From contig JAGBGB010000295.1 of the NCBI GenBank assembly GCA_017936205.1, forward strand, positions 1 to 8,589: 8,589 nt of DNA. Reading direction: 5' to 3'. The notes under the pieces were generated by a model. The model saw nothing but the letters and a program-made list of their open reading frames with translations, was not told the DNA's origin and made no database searches. How positions within the stretch are numbered: the first letter of the stretch is position 1; every line of letters begins with the position of its first letter. Positions 1-6,345 of the stretch are shown here, in pieces. Origin of the DNA: Oscillospiraceae bacterium. Lineage in GTDB: Bacteria; Bacillota; Clostridia; Oscillospirales; Oscillospiraceae. A program made the position numbers and the translations under genes.

Positions 1-89
1 GCCTGTAAAAACGTTCGCATGATGGAATGACTCATATCGAAAACAGTGTAATAACAACGATGTTACGGGGACCGATCGCACAAAACATC

Positions 90-114
90 GTAGCGGCGGA
101 CGTCCCTGTCCGCC
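90..114 (+). repeat. REP-like palindrome with 5' GTAG (copy 1)
   Basis: GTAG (90-93) is followed by one C and a perfect 7-bp stem: GGCGGAC at 95-101, a 6-nt loop at 102-107, and GTCCGCC at 108-114. A GTAG tetranucleotide at the 5' foot of a short hairpin is the known recognition signature of REP elements processed by RAYT transposases. This copy lies opposite in orientation to the copies inside the neighbouring transposase gene. Confidence 0.8.
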
Positions 115-200
115 TGTAAAAACGTACGCATGATGGAATGACTCATATCGAAAACAGTGTAATAACAACGATGTTACGGGGACCGATCGCACAAAACATC

Positions 201-225
201 GTAGCGGCGGACGTCCCTGTCCGCC
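201..225 (+). repeat. REP-like palindrome with 5' GTAG (copy 2)
   Basis: This is identical over all 25 bases to the copy at 90-114, offset by exactly one 111-bp array unit. It has GTAG at 201-204 and stem arms at 206-212 and 219-225. It lies 34 bp downstream of the transposase stop codon, pointing towards the gene. Confidence 0.8.
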
Positions 226-258
226 TGTAAAGACGTTCACATGATGGGATGTCTCATA

Positions 259-939
259 TCAAAAATAGTATGAAGTGTCGTCGGGACAGTAGTACATATC
301 ATCGGTCCAACGGAGGGGGTTAGTTTCAATATAATTCCAAATACGCCGATAATCAGCCTCGTTGCGTATGATATGGTCATAGAAAGAACGCTGCCAGAGT
401 TGCTTCAGTCCGTATGACCAAGCTTCCCGAGTAGTAATGGACTTGAAGGCTTGCATGATCTTATGCAGTGGCAGACAATCTTGTTCGCAAGTGTTGTCAC
501 ATAGCTCCACCAATAGATGAATATGGTTGGGCATAATGACATAATTGTGAATCGTGATTGTGGGGTAGTGTGTGGGAAGTTCTGTTATGAAGCGTTCTAC
601 CATTTTACCAAGCTTTGTTAATGCAACCAAGTTATTTGGGCGGACAGGGACGTCCGCCACTACAGGTGCGTACGGTGGGCGGACAGGGACGTCCGCCGCT
701 ACAGGTGCGTACGGTGGGCGGACAGGGACGTCCGCCGCTACAGGTGGGCACGGTGGGCGGACAGGGACGTCCGCCGCTACAGAGGTGGTTGCATGACAGG
801 GGCGGACACGATTGTCCGCCCCTGTGGGTAGCTTTGATAGAAAATGACTTTTGTCTGTGGTGCAGATAGTAATGAAATATACGCCCACAGAACTGTAGTC
901 ATATCGGGGAAGGCGTATTTGTTTGTGCCAAGGAGACAA
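259..939 (-). CDS. REP-associated tyrosine transposase (RAYT, IS200-like HUH/Y1 family)
   Basis: This 226-residue protein is a predicted single-strand DNA transposase of the Y1/HUH family, which cuts at REP hairpins. Visible family features are the N-terminal RLPRYDYSSVGVYFITICT strand (about 9-27), the HUH metal motif as HIH at 139-141 in VIMPNHIHLLVE, and the C-terminal helix RRIWNYIETNPLRW with likely catalytic Tyr203. Residues about 38-101 are an abnormal insert: GADNRVRP followed by four 13-residue repeats of the type VAADVPVRPP. These are translated REP hairpins placed in the variable loop before LTKLGKMVE, so the core fold may survive. The only in-frame start before the core is TTG at 937-939, immediately after the TAA of the PLP gene. 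A weak GAAGAG lies about 7 nt upstream, so translation may be coupled to that gene. The frame is open, but the rare start and the insert leave open that it is decaying. Family assignment is firm; activity is inferred. Confidence 0.88.
   Translation of the reverse strand: MSPWHKQIRLPRYDYSSVGVYFITICTTDKSHFLSKLPTGADNRVRPCHATTSVAADVPVRPPCPPVAADVPVRPPYAPVAADVPVRPPYAPVVADVPVRPNNLVALTKLGKMVERFITELPTHYPTITIHNYVIMPNHIHLLVELCDNTCEQDCLPLHKIMQAFKSITTREAWSYGLKQLWQRSFYDHIIRNEADYRRIWNYIETNPLRWTDDMYYCPDDTSYYF
639..780 (-). repeat. Four in-frame 39-bp REP copies inside the transposase gene
   Basis: REP hairpins lie at 639-663, 678-702, 717-741 and 756-780, spaced exactly 39 bp apart. Each is a 25-bp GTAG hairpin plus a 14-bp spacer (CACCGTACGCACCT or a variant). 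Read on the minus strand, each has GTAG 5' of the GGCGGAC/GTCCGCC stem, the same as the hairpins in the 111-bp array. Three of the four match the array hairpins over all 25 bases; the copy at 639-663 has one change (GTAGT for GTAGC). Because 39 is a multiple of three, the copies are translated as 13-residue repeats and keep the reading frame. Confidence 0.92.
796..825. repeat. Perfect 12-bp-stem palindrome, diverged REP relative
   Basis: ACAGGGGCGGAC (796-807) pairs perfectly with GTCCGCCCCTGT (814-825) around a 6-nt loop. It shares the GGCGGAC/GTCCGCC core and the 6-nt loop length of the four REP copies next to it. It has different flanks, a longer stem and no GTAG at either foot. On the minus strand it encodes GADNRVRP in the transposase. 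It may be the older insertion into the gene, from which the loop became a REP-tolerant site; that order is inference. Confidence 0.75.
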
Positions 940-2415
940 TTACAGGCTCTTCAGCAGGCCGGTAGCCTCGTTGAACTCGTTGATGAGCTCATCCATCTCC
1001 TTGTACTGAGCGTGGACTGCATCCCAGGTGCCCTTGGTGTCATACCACAGAGCGTTCAGGTCAGCCACATCACGCTGCTGCTGCTCGACCCAAGTATAGT
1101 ACTTCAGGTTATGTACACGCTTGCGGTCTGCATAGGTCAGCTCAATGAGGTTGTCGGTCTTCAGACCCAGGATATGCAGGTTGTGATCCAGAGCAGCCTC
1201 GAAGTCACTGTATGCGCCGTGGTTCTCGTCCAGCTCGGTGATACGGGAGCCGTACATGGATGCGGAGTCGGTCAGGACGGTCAGCAGTACATCGTTCTCG
1301 GTGAGCTCGTAGTACTTAGCCATCTTGATGCAGCACAGCATGTTGGCAATGCCGGAGATGCCCAGCCAGGACAGCTTCTCAATGAGCTCATCCTCCAGAC
1401 CCAGAGTTTCCTTCAGGTACTTCTTGCCTTCGGGCTTGTTGAACAGGCGGAGCAGGCGCTGGGAGTCTTCGTCGTCGATGGCAATTGCCATGTCGGTGTT
1501 CTTAACATTGTGGATCCAAGGAATGTGCTTGTCGCCGATGCCCTCGATGCGGTGGCCACCGAAGCCGTTGTTCAGGATGGTGGGGCACTGGAGAGCTTCG
1601 CCAACGCCGACCTTCGCAGTGGGGTAGTGATCCTTCAGGTAGTCGCCTGCACTCATGGTGCCTGCGGAGCCGGAGGTGAATGCACAGCCTGCCAGACGGT
1701 CGCCGTCACGCTTTACAGCCTCGTAAACGGTTGCCAGAGCCTCGCCGGTCACATTGTAGTGCCATACGGGGTTGCCCATTTCCTCGAACTGATTGAAGAC
1801 CATAACATCCTCACGCTGCTTCAGCTCCCAAGTCTTGTCGAAAATTTCCTTAACATTGGACTCGCAGCCGGGGGTAGCGATGATCTCGCCGGCGATGGAC
1901 TTGAGCCAGTCGAAGCGTTCCTGAGACATCTCAGCGGGAAGAATGGCGATGGACTGGCAAGCCAGCAGCTTGGAGTTGAATGCACCGCCACGGCAGTAGT
2001 TGCCGGTAGAGGGCCATACAGCCTTGTGGTAGGTGGCGTCGAACTGACCGGTCACCAGACGGGGAACCAGGCAGCCGAAGGAAGCGCCGACCTTATGGCA
2101 GCCGGTGGGGAACCACTTGCCTGCCATAGCAATGATACGAGCCTTAACACCGGTGAGTGCAGAGGGGAACTCTACGAAGTTGGGAACATCCTGATACAGA
2201 CCGCCGAATTCCTTTGCCTCGTTCTTCCATGTGATACGGAAGAGGTTGACAGGATCTGTATCCCACAGACCGGTGTTTGCCAGCTTAGCCTTGATAGCCT
2301 CAGGGATGAGCTTGGGATTCTGCATCTGAGCGAAGGTGGGGATGATGATGTTGTTCTCTTTGGCCTTGCGGATATTATTGGCAAGACCTTCTTTATTGAT
2401 GCGAAGATCAATCAT
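940..2415 (-). CDS. PLP-dependent fold-type-II lyase/synthase-like enzyme, divergent from ygeY
   Basis: This 491-residue protein looks like the tryptophan-synthase-beta/cysteine-synthase superfamily. The probable PLP lysine is K108 in GCHKVGASFG. WPSTGNYCRGGA (134-145) resembles the substrate-binding serine-glycine-asparagine loop. SGSAGTMSAGDYL (248-260) resembles the glycine-rich phosphate loop. EGIGDKHIPW (291-300) recalls the EGIG...IP segment of cystathionine beta-synthase-type enzymes. It is longer than YgeX diaminopropionate ammonia-lyase (about 400 residues) and its motifs differ, so I do not use that symbol. It nevertheless sits divergently next to ygeY-ygeW, where a YgeX-like activity would fit. 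The chosen start is ATG at 2413-2415, which has AGGAGG 9 nt upstream and begins MIDLRINKEG. An upstream in-frame start at 2478 would add 21 residues over the leader and is unlikely. No signal peptide is seen, so it is cytosolic. No terminator separates it from the transposase gene. Confidence 0.82.
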   Translation of the reverse strand: MIDLRINKEGLANNIRKAKENNIIIPTFAQMQNPKLIPEAIKAKLANTGLWDTDPVNLFRITWKNEAKEFGGLYQDVPNFVEFPSALTGVKARIIAMAGKWFPTGCHKVGASFGCLVPRLVTGQFDATYHKAVWPSTGNYCRGGAFNSKLLACQSIAILPAEMSQERFDWLKSIAGEIIATPGCESNVKEIFDKTWELKQREDVMVFNQFEEMGNPVWHYNVTGEALATVYEAVKRDGDRLAGCAFTSGSAGTMSAGDYLKDHYPTAKVGVGEALQCPTILNNGFGGHRIEGIGDKHIPWIHNVKNTDMAIAIDDEDSQRLLRLFNKPEGKKYLKETLGLEDELIEKLSWLGISGIANMLCCIKMAKYYELTENDVLLTVLTDSASMYGSRITELDENHGAYSDFEAALDHNLHILGLKTDNLIELTYADRKRVHNLKYYTWVEQQQRDVADLNALWYDTKGTWDAVHAQYKEMDELINEFNEATGLLKSL

Positions 2416-2424
2416 GGGGTTATT

Positions 2425-2430
2425 CCTCCT
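2425..2430 (-). promoter_or_regulatory. Ribosome binding site fixing the PLP enzyme start
   Basis: On the minus strand AGGAGG lies 9 nt upstream of ATG 2413-2415. It is the only strong Shine-Dalgarno sequence near the 5' end and rules against the longer frame opening at 2478. Confidence 0.8.
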
Positions 2431-2487
2431 GTTTTTCGATCTGGATTTGACAGATTCATACAGTGTGCCATAGTACACACTTCAATT

Positions 2488-2515
2488 ATCATATCATATA
2501 TTTTCAAGAAATCAA
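2488..2515 (-). promoter_or_regulatory. Putative sigma-A promoter of the PLP enzyme gene
   Basis: On the minus strand a TTGATT -35 box (2510-2515) and a TATGAT -10 box (2488-2493) are separated by 16 bp in AT-rich DNA. This gives a leader of about 65 nt. A second TATGAT overlaps at 2493-2498 but has poor spacing. Just downstream, GTGTG (2463-2467) and CACAC (2476-2480) form a short inverted repeat that could be an operator near the start site. Confidence 0.5.
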
Positions 2516-2550
2516 TGTTTTTTTAAAAAAACTTTCCGTTTTAGGAAAAA

Positions 2551-2586
2551 ATAGTTTGACATCTGAGAAAACTATGATAATATAGT
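2551..2586. promoter_or_regulatory. Overlapping inverted repeats on the ygeY promoter, possible operator
   Basis: ATAGTTT (2551-2557) and AAACTAT (2569-2575) form a perfect 7-bp inverted repeat with an 11-bp spacer that covers the -35 box. ACTAT (2571-2575) and ATAGT (2582-2586) form a second one across the -10 region. A further ATAGT occurs at 2470-2474 in the divergent leader. The position on the promoter suggests binding by a regulator, but AT-rich DNA yields such repeats by chance and no regulator gene is in the window. Confidence 0.35.
2556..2583 (+). promoter_or_regulatory. Putative sigma-A promoter of the ygeY-ygeW-carbamate kinase operon
   Basis: A consensus TTGACA (2556-2561) is followed after 16 bp by TAATAT (2578-2583), inside the AT-rich stretch TATGATAATATAG. 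The predicted start near 2590 gives a leader of about 60 nt holding the hairpin at 2585-2616. The exact -10 hexamer is uncertain; GATAAT at 2576-2581 is an alternative with short 14-bp spacing. Confidence 0.6.
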
Positions 2587-2616
2587 CAAGGTGGGGTATG
2601 CCTATTCCCCACTGAC
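2585..2616 (+). promoter_or_regulatory. Leader hairpin upstream of ygeY
   Basis: GTCA (2585-2588) pairs with TGAC (2613-2616) and GTGGGG (2591-2596) with CCCCAC (2607-2612). This makes a 10-bp stem with a 2-nt bulge and a 10-nt loop. It falls at the very 5' end of the predicted transcript, or acts as DNA inverted repeat just downstream of the start. No U-run follows directly, so it is not a simple terminator. Transcript stabilisation or an operator are the likely roles; this is inference. Confidence 0.5.
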
Positions 2617-2651
2617 ATAAGAATAAACAAAATTTTTTGGAGGGAATATAC

Positions 2652-4046
2652 ATGGATTTTGAACTGATCAAGAAAGCTGCGGAAGGCTACCGTGCCGACA
2701 TGAGCCGCTTCCTCCGTGACATGATCCGCATCCCCAGCGAGAGCTGCGAGGAAGAGGGCGTTGTCATGTGCATTAAAGCCGAGATGGAAAAGCTGGGCTA
2801 CGACAAGGTTGAAATCGATGCTTTGGGCAATATCATCGGCTGGATGGGCGAGGGCGATAAGATCATCGCTATCGATTCCCACATCGACACCGTTGGTATT
2901 GGCAATATCAATAACTGGGAGCATGATCCCTATGAAGGCTACGAGACTGACGAGATCATCTATGGCCGCGGCGGTTCCGATCAGGAGGGCGGCATGGCTT
3001 CCGCAGTTTACGGCGGCAAGATCATGAAGGATCTGGGCCTGATCCCCGAGGGCTACAAGATCATGATCGTTGGCTCCGTACAGGAAGAAGACTGCGACGG
3101 CATGTGCTGGCAGTCCATCGTCAACGAGTACTTCAACGGTCCCGAGGATGCAAGAGAGAAGATCGAGTTCGTTATCTCTACCGAGCCCACCGACGGCGGC
3201 ATCTATCGTGGACACAGAGGCAGAATGGAGATCCGTGTGGATGTCCGTGGCGTTTCCTGCCATGGCTCCGCTCCCGAGCGTGGTGACAATGCGATCCACA
3301 AGATGGCTGAGATCCTCCTGAACGTCCGTGACCTGAACGAGAACGACGCAGCTGATGACAAGGAGATCAAGGGCCTTGTGAAGATGCTGGATCCCAAGTA
3401 CAACCCCGATCATTACGAGGATGCTCGCTTCTTAGGCAGAGGCACCTGCACCACCTCTCAGATCTTCTACACCTCTCCCTCTCGCTGCGCTGTTGCTGAC
3501 AGCTGCGCCATTTCCATCGACCGCCGCATGACCGCAGGCGAGACCTACAAGTCCTGCCTGAAGGAGATCGAGGATCTGCCCGCTTGCAAGAAGTATGCTG
3601 AGGATGTTAAGGTTTCCATGTACATGTATGATCGTCCTGCATGGAACGGCCATGTTTACGAGACCGAGTGCTTCTTCCCCACTTGGATCAACAAGGAGAA
3701 CGCTGCTCATGTGCAGGCTCTGGTGGATGCACATCATGGTCTGTGGGGCACCGAGCGTCTGTGGGCTGACGAGCAGGCTAAGGAGAAGCGTGTTGGCCGT
3801 CCTCTGACCGACAAGTGGACCTTCTCCACCAACGGCGTTTCCATCCAGGGCCGCTATGGCATCCCCTGTGTTGGCTTCGGCCCCGGTGCCGAGTCTCAGG
3901 CACACGCTCCCAACGAGATCACCTGGAAGCAGGATCTGGTTGTCTGCGCCGCCCTGTACGCAGCAGTTCCCGGCCTGTATAAGCCCGAGAACAAGATCAC
4001 CGAGGCAGAGTTCCGTCAGGAGCTGACCGGTAACGATATTAAGTAA
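2652..4046 (+). CDS. ygeY: YgeY-family M20-type metallohydrolase (selenium-metabolism-linked)
   Basis: This 464-residue cytosolic hydrolase is predicted to cleave an amide-type bond with a two-metal site. The M20/ArgE-DapE layout is clear: HID at 77-79 in IDSHIDTV, bridging Asp110 in [10 protein letters not shown], the catalytic pair Glu145-Glu146 in [11 protein letters not shown] near 177-179, the lid-domain [15 protein letters not shown] (203-217), and a C-terminal metal His418 in AHAPNE. The sequence matches what I know of the YgeY family, which genomic context links to selenium-dependent molybdenum hydroxylases and purine breakdown; its own substrate is not settled. The start is ATG 2652 because GGAGGG (2639-2644) lies just before it; the TTG at 2637 is contained in that site. 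It is the first gene of a three-gene operon, 35 bp before ygeW. An ordinary peptidase or acetylornithine deacetylase is less likely given the neighbours. Confidence 0.88.
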   Translation: MDFELIKKAAEGYRADMSRFLRDMIRIPSESCEEEGVVMCIKAEMEKLGYDKVEIDALGNIIGWMGEGDKIIAIDSHIDTVGIGNINNWEHDPYEGYETDEIIYGRGGSDQEGGMASAVYGGKIMKDLGLIPEGYKIMIVGSVQEEDCDGMCWQSIVNEYFNGPEDAREKIEFVISTEPTDGGIYRGHRGRMEIRVDVRGVSCHGSAPERGDNAIHKMAEILLNVRDLNENDAADDKEIKGLVKMLDPKYNPDHYEDARFLGRGTCTTSQIFYTSPSRCAVADSCAISIDRRMTAGETYKSCLKEIEDLPACKKYAEDVKVSMYMYDRPAWNGHVYETECFFPTWINKENAAHVQALVDAHHGLWGTERLWADEQAKEKRVGRPLTDKWTFSTNGVSIQGRYGIPCVGFGPGAESQAHAPNEITWKQDLVVCAALYAAVPGLYKPENKITEAEFRQELTGNDIK

Positions 4047-4081
4047 TTCCCCGAATTCAATTTTTAAGGAGAAAATAAAAA

Positions 4082-5275
4082 ATGAGCAAAACTGTAGAGC
4101 TTGCAAGACATCTTGAGACCCTGCGCATCAACAATATGTACAAGACCGACTTCTACTGGACTTGGGACAAGACCGACGACGAGATCGACGCCATCTTTAC
4201 CGTAGCCGATGCACTCCGCGACCTCCGGGAGCGCAACAAGTCCACCAAGATCTTCAACTCCGGTCTGGGCATTTCCCTGTTCCGTGACAACTCCACCCGT
4301 ACCCGTTTCTCCTTCGCTTCCGCCTGCAACCTGCTGGGTCTGGAAGAGCAGGTTCTGGACGAGAAGAAGTCCCAGATCGCTCATGGCGAGACCGTTCGTG
4401 AGACCGCTAACATGGTTTCCTTCATGGCTGATGTCATCGGCATCCGTGACGATATGTACATCCGTCAGGGCCACGAGTACATGAAGACCTTCATGGGCGC
4501 TCTGGAAGACGGCTACCGTGACGGCATCTTAGAGCAGAGACCCACTCTGGTCAACCTGCAGTGCGACGTGGACCATCCTACCCAGTGCATGTCCGATATG
4601 CTCCATGTGATCCACTACTTCGGTGGTGTTGAGAACCTGAAGGGCAAGAAGGTCGCTATGACTTGGGCATATTCTCCCTCCTACGGCAAGCCCCTGTCCG
4701 TTCCCCAGGGCGTTATCGGCCTGTTCACCCGTTTCGGCATGGATGTTTGCCTGGCTCACCCCGAGGGCTACGAGGTTATGCCCGAGGTTGAGGAGATCGC
4801 TCGTCAGAACTGCGAGAAGTACGGCTCCAAGTTCACTAAGACCAACGATATGAAGGAAGCCTTCAAGGATGCCGATATCGTATATCCCAAGTCTTGGGCT
4901 CCCTTCAAGGCTATGGAGGAGCGTACCGCTCTGTACTCCAAGGGCGACCAGAAGGGCATCGACGAGCTGGAGAAGAAGCTGCTGGCTCAGAACGCAGAGC
5001 ACAAGGATTGGGCTTGCACTGAGGAAATGATGTCCCTGACCAAGGACGGCAAGGCGCTGTACCTGCACTGCCTGCCCGCTGACATCACCGGCCTGAGCTG
5101 CGAAGAAGGCGAAGTTGACAACTCCGTATTCGACCGCTACCTGGTTCCCCTGTACAAGCAGGCTTCCTACAAGCCCTATGTTATCGCTGCAATGATCTTC
5201 TTAGCACAGGTTAAGGATCCCGTTAAGGCTCTCATGACCCTGGATGCAGCCGACAACGCCCGTAAAATGTTCTAA
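4082..5275 (+). CDS. ygeW: YgeW knotted carbamoyltransferase
   Basis: This 397-residue protein is very close in length to E. coli YgeW (about 396). It is a carbamoyltransferase of the aspartate/ornithine transcarbamylase superfamily in the deep-knot group. The carbamoyl-phosphate site STRTR is at 71-75 in FRDNSTRTRFSF, and the second-domain motif HCLPAD begins at His329. The stretch TWAYSPSYGKPLSVPQG around 195-215 is typical of the YgeW type rather than OTCase. The family is not known to use ornithine or aspartate; its natural acceptor is unknown, with ureido or diaminopropionate-type compounds proposed. In this operon the reverse reaction, forming carbamoyl phosphate for the downstream kinase, is the likely one (inference). 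AAGGAG (4066-4071) sits 10 nt before the ATG. It starts 35 bp after ygeY and is followed by a hairpin and then the kinase gene. It is cytosolic and probably trimeric, as for the superfamily. Confidence 0.92.
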   Translation: MSKTVELARHLETLRINNMYKTDFYWTWDKTDDEIDAIFTVADALRDLRERNKSTKIFNSGLGISLFRDNSTRTRFSFASACNLLGLEEQVLDEKKSQIAHGETVRETANMVSFMADVIGIRDDMYIRQGHEYMKTFMGALEDGYRDGILEQRPTLVNLQCDVDHPTQCMSDMLHVIHYFGGVENLKGKKVAMTWAYSPSYGKPLSVPQGVIGLFTRFGMDVCLAHPEGYEVMPEVEEIARQNCEKYGSKFTKTNDMKEAFKDADIVYPKSWAPFKAMEERTALYSKGDQKGIDELEKKLLAQNAEHKDWACTEEMMSLTKDGKALYLHCLPADITGLSCEEGEVDNSVFDRYLVPLYKQASYKPYVIAAMIFLAQVKDPVKALMTLDAADNARKMF

Positions 5276-5294
5276 TCCTTAGAAAAACTTTTTC

Positions 5295-5320
5295 AGGGTG
5301 GGGGCCTCGGCTCCCACCCT
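5295..5320 (+). promoter_or_regulatory. Intercistronic hairpin between ygeW and carbamate kinase
   Basis: AGGGTGGG (5295-5302) pairs perfectly with CCCACCCT (5313-5320). The stem extends inward by a G-U, a G-C and a C-G pair to a CTCG loop, giving about 11 bp. No T-run follows (ATATTAAAATG comes next), so full termination is unlikely. It may protect the upstream mRNA end or partly attenuate readthrough, which would lower kinase output relative to ygeY-ygeW. Confidence 0.7.
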
Positions 5321-5347
5321 ATATTAAAATGATAAGAGGTAAAATAA

Positions 5348-6277
5348 ATGTCTAAGAGAATCGTCATTGCTCTGGGCGGCAACGCTCTGGGCAATACTCC
5401 CTATGAGCAGCTTCAGCTTGTGACTGAGACTGCAAAGCCCATCGTTGACCTGATCGCTGAGGGCAACGAGGTGGTTATCGCTCACGGAAACGGCCCCCAG
5501 GTGGGCATGATCAATCTGGGCATGGGCACCGCCGCTGAGGCAAAGGCTATTAAGTCCGATATGCCTTTCCCCGAGTGCGGCGCAATGAGCCAGGGCTACA
5601 TCGGCTACCACCTGCAGAACGCCATCGGCAATGAGCTCTCTGCCCGTGGAATGGTCAAGGATGTTGCTACCGTGGTGACTCAGGTTCTGGTTGACGAGGC
5701 TGACCCTGCTTTCCAGAATCCCACCAAGCCCATCGGCTCCTTCTATGATAAGGAAACCGCAGAGCGTATCGCAGCAGAGAAGGGCTACACCATGGTAGAG
5801 GATGCAGGCAGAGGCTACCGTCAGGTGGTTCCGTCCCCCAAGCCCATTGATGTCATCGAGAAGAACACGGTCAATGCTCTCATCAACAGCGGCTGTGTTG
5901 TCATCACCGTTGGCGGCGGCGGCATTCCCGTTGTTCGCAGAGAAGGCAAGCTCTACGGCACCCCCGCAGTCATCGACAAGGACTTCGCTTCTGCTAAGCT
6001 GGCAGAGCTGGTGAAGGCTGATGCACTGGTTATCCTGACCGCCGTTGACCGTGTTGCCATTAACTGGGGCAAGCCCAATCAGGAGAGCCTGAACGAAATG
6101 ACCGTTGCTCAGGCAGAGCAGTACTGCACCGAGGGCCACTTTGCTCCCGGCTCCATGCTGCCCAAGGTCAAGGCTGCCATTTCCTTCGCCCAGACCGGCG
6201 GCGAGGCCATCATTGCCTCCCTTGAGAACGCCGCAGCCGCCCTCCGCGGCGAATCCGGCACCAAGGTCCATATGTAA
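5348..6277 (+). CDS. arcC: Carbamate kinase (ArcC/YqeA family)
   Basis: This 309-residue amino-acid-kinase-fold enzyme makes ATP from carbamoyl phosphate and ADP, releasing carbamate that falls apart to ammonia and CO2. The motifs are complete: ALGGNALG (8-15), HGNGPQVG (46-53), KPIGSFY (127-133), PSPKP (162-166), GGGGIPVV (189-196), DKDFASAKLA (210-219), TAVDRVAINWG (231-241) and APGSMLPKV (266-274). The length is typical of the family (about 310). AAGAGG lies 8 nt upstream of the ATG. As the third gene after ygeY-ygeW it would draw energy from the carbamoyl group released by YgeW; in E. coli the paralogue in the equivalent locus is called yqeA. No arginine deiminase or ornithine carbamoyltransferase gene is present here, so a classical arginine deiminase pathway is not indicated. 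It ends at a strong hairpin. Confidence 0.95.
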   Translation: MSKRIVIALGGNALGNTPYEQLQLVTETAKPIVDLIAEGNEVVIAHGNGPQVGMINLGMGTAAEAKAIKSDMPFPECGAMSQGYIGYHLQNAIGNELSARGMVKDVATVVTQVLVDEADPAFQNPTKPIGSFYDKETAERIAAEKGYTMVEDAGRGYRQVVPSPKPIDVIEKNTVNALINSGCVVITVGGGGIPVVRREGKLYGTPAVIDKDFASAKLAELVKADALVILTAVDRVAINWGKPNQESLNEMTVAQAEQYCTEGHFAPGSMLPKVKAAISFAQTGGEAIIASLENAAAALRGESGTKVHM

Positions 6278-6288
6278 TGTTTTAAGAT

Positions 6289-6333
6289 CAGATCCCACAA
6301 CGCCAAAACCGTTGTGGGATCTGTGTTCTTTGT
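6289..6333 (+). terminator. Operon terminator after carbamate kinase
   Basis: A perfect 14-bp stem, CAGATCCCACAACG (6289-6302) with CGTTGTGGGATCTG (6310-6323), closes a 7-nt loop. It is followed by T-rich TGTTCTTTGTTG. It lies 11 bp after the stop codon. The T-tract is interrupted, but the stem is strong. Confidence 0.85.
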
Positions 6334-6345
6334 TGCTGTAAAACT

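Larger units (their letters stand above)
1..268. repeat. 111-bp tandem repeat array containing REP hairpins
   Basis: Two full 111-bp units (1-111 and 112-222) differ at only one base (T15 versus A126). A third, more diverged partial copy starts at 223 and runs to about 268, into the last codons of the transposase gene. Each unit holds a 7-bp inverted repeat (CGATGTT 58-64 with AACATCG 84-90 in unit 1) abutting a REP-type hairpin. The window's first three bases are the end of a further hairpin, so the array continues leftward beyond the window. Near identity of the units points to recent tandem amplification. No gene is seen here. A CRISPR is excluded because the units are identical along their whole length. 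Confidence 0.9.

Noticed and set aside
639..780. CRISPR-like pattern of regularly spaced repeats
   Set aside because: The spacers are only 14 bp and nearly identical to one another, the period is codon-sized, and the array lies inside a coding frame. It is a REP expansion.
572..869. Plus-strand frames translating the REP copies as glycine/arginine-rich repeats
   Set aside because: These are translations of the palindromic repeats opposite the transposase gene, without an RBS or family resemblance.
844..2526. A 560-residue open frame on the plus strand opposite the PLP enzyme gene
   Set aside because: It is antisense to a gene with clear family motifs and a good RBS. Its translation is low-complexity (rich in L, V, G, Q, A) as expected from GC-rich antisense, and it has no RBS of its own.
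2586..5068. Long minus-strand frames opposite ygeY and ygeW (for example 2586-3413, 3432-4106, 4529-5068)
   Set aside because: They are mirror frames of strongly biased codons in the genuine plus-strand genes and show no recognisable protein family or start signals.
4082..5275. Ornithine carbamoyltransferase as the identity of the second operon gene
   Set aside because: Its length and sequence fit the YgeW knotted group, and the neighbours lack arginine deiminase, so an arginine deiminase operon is not supported.
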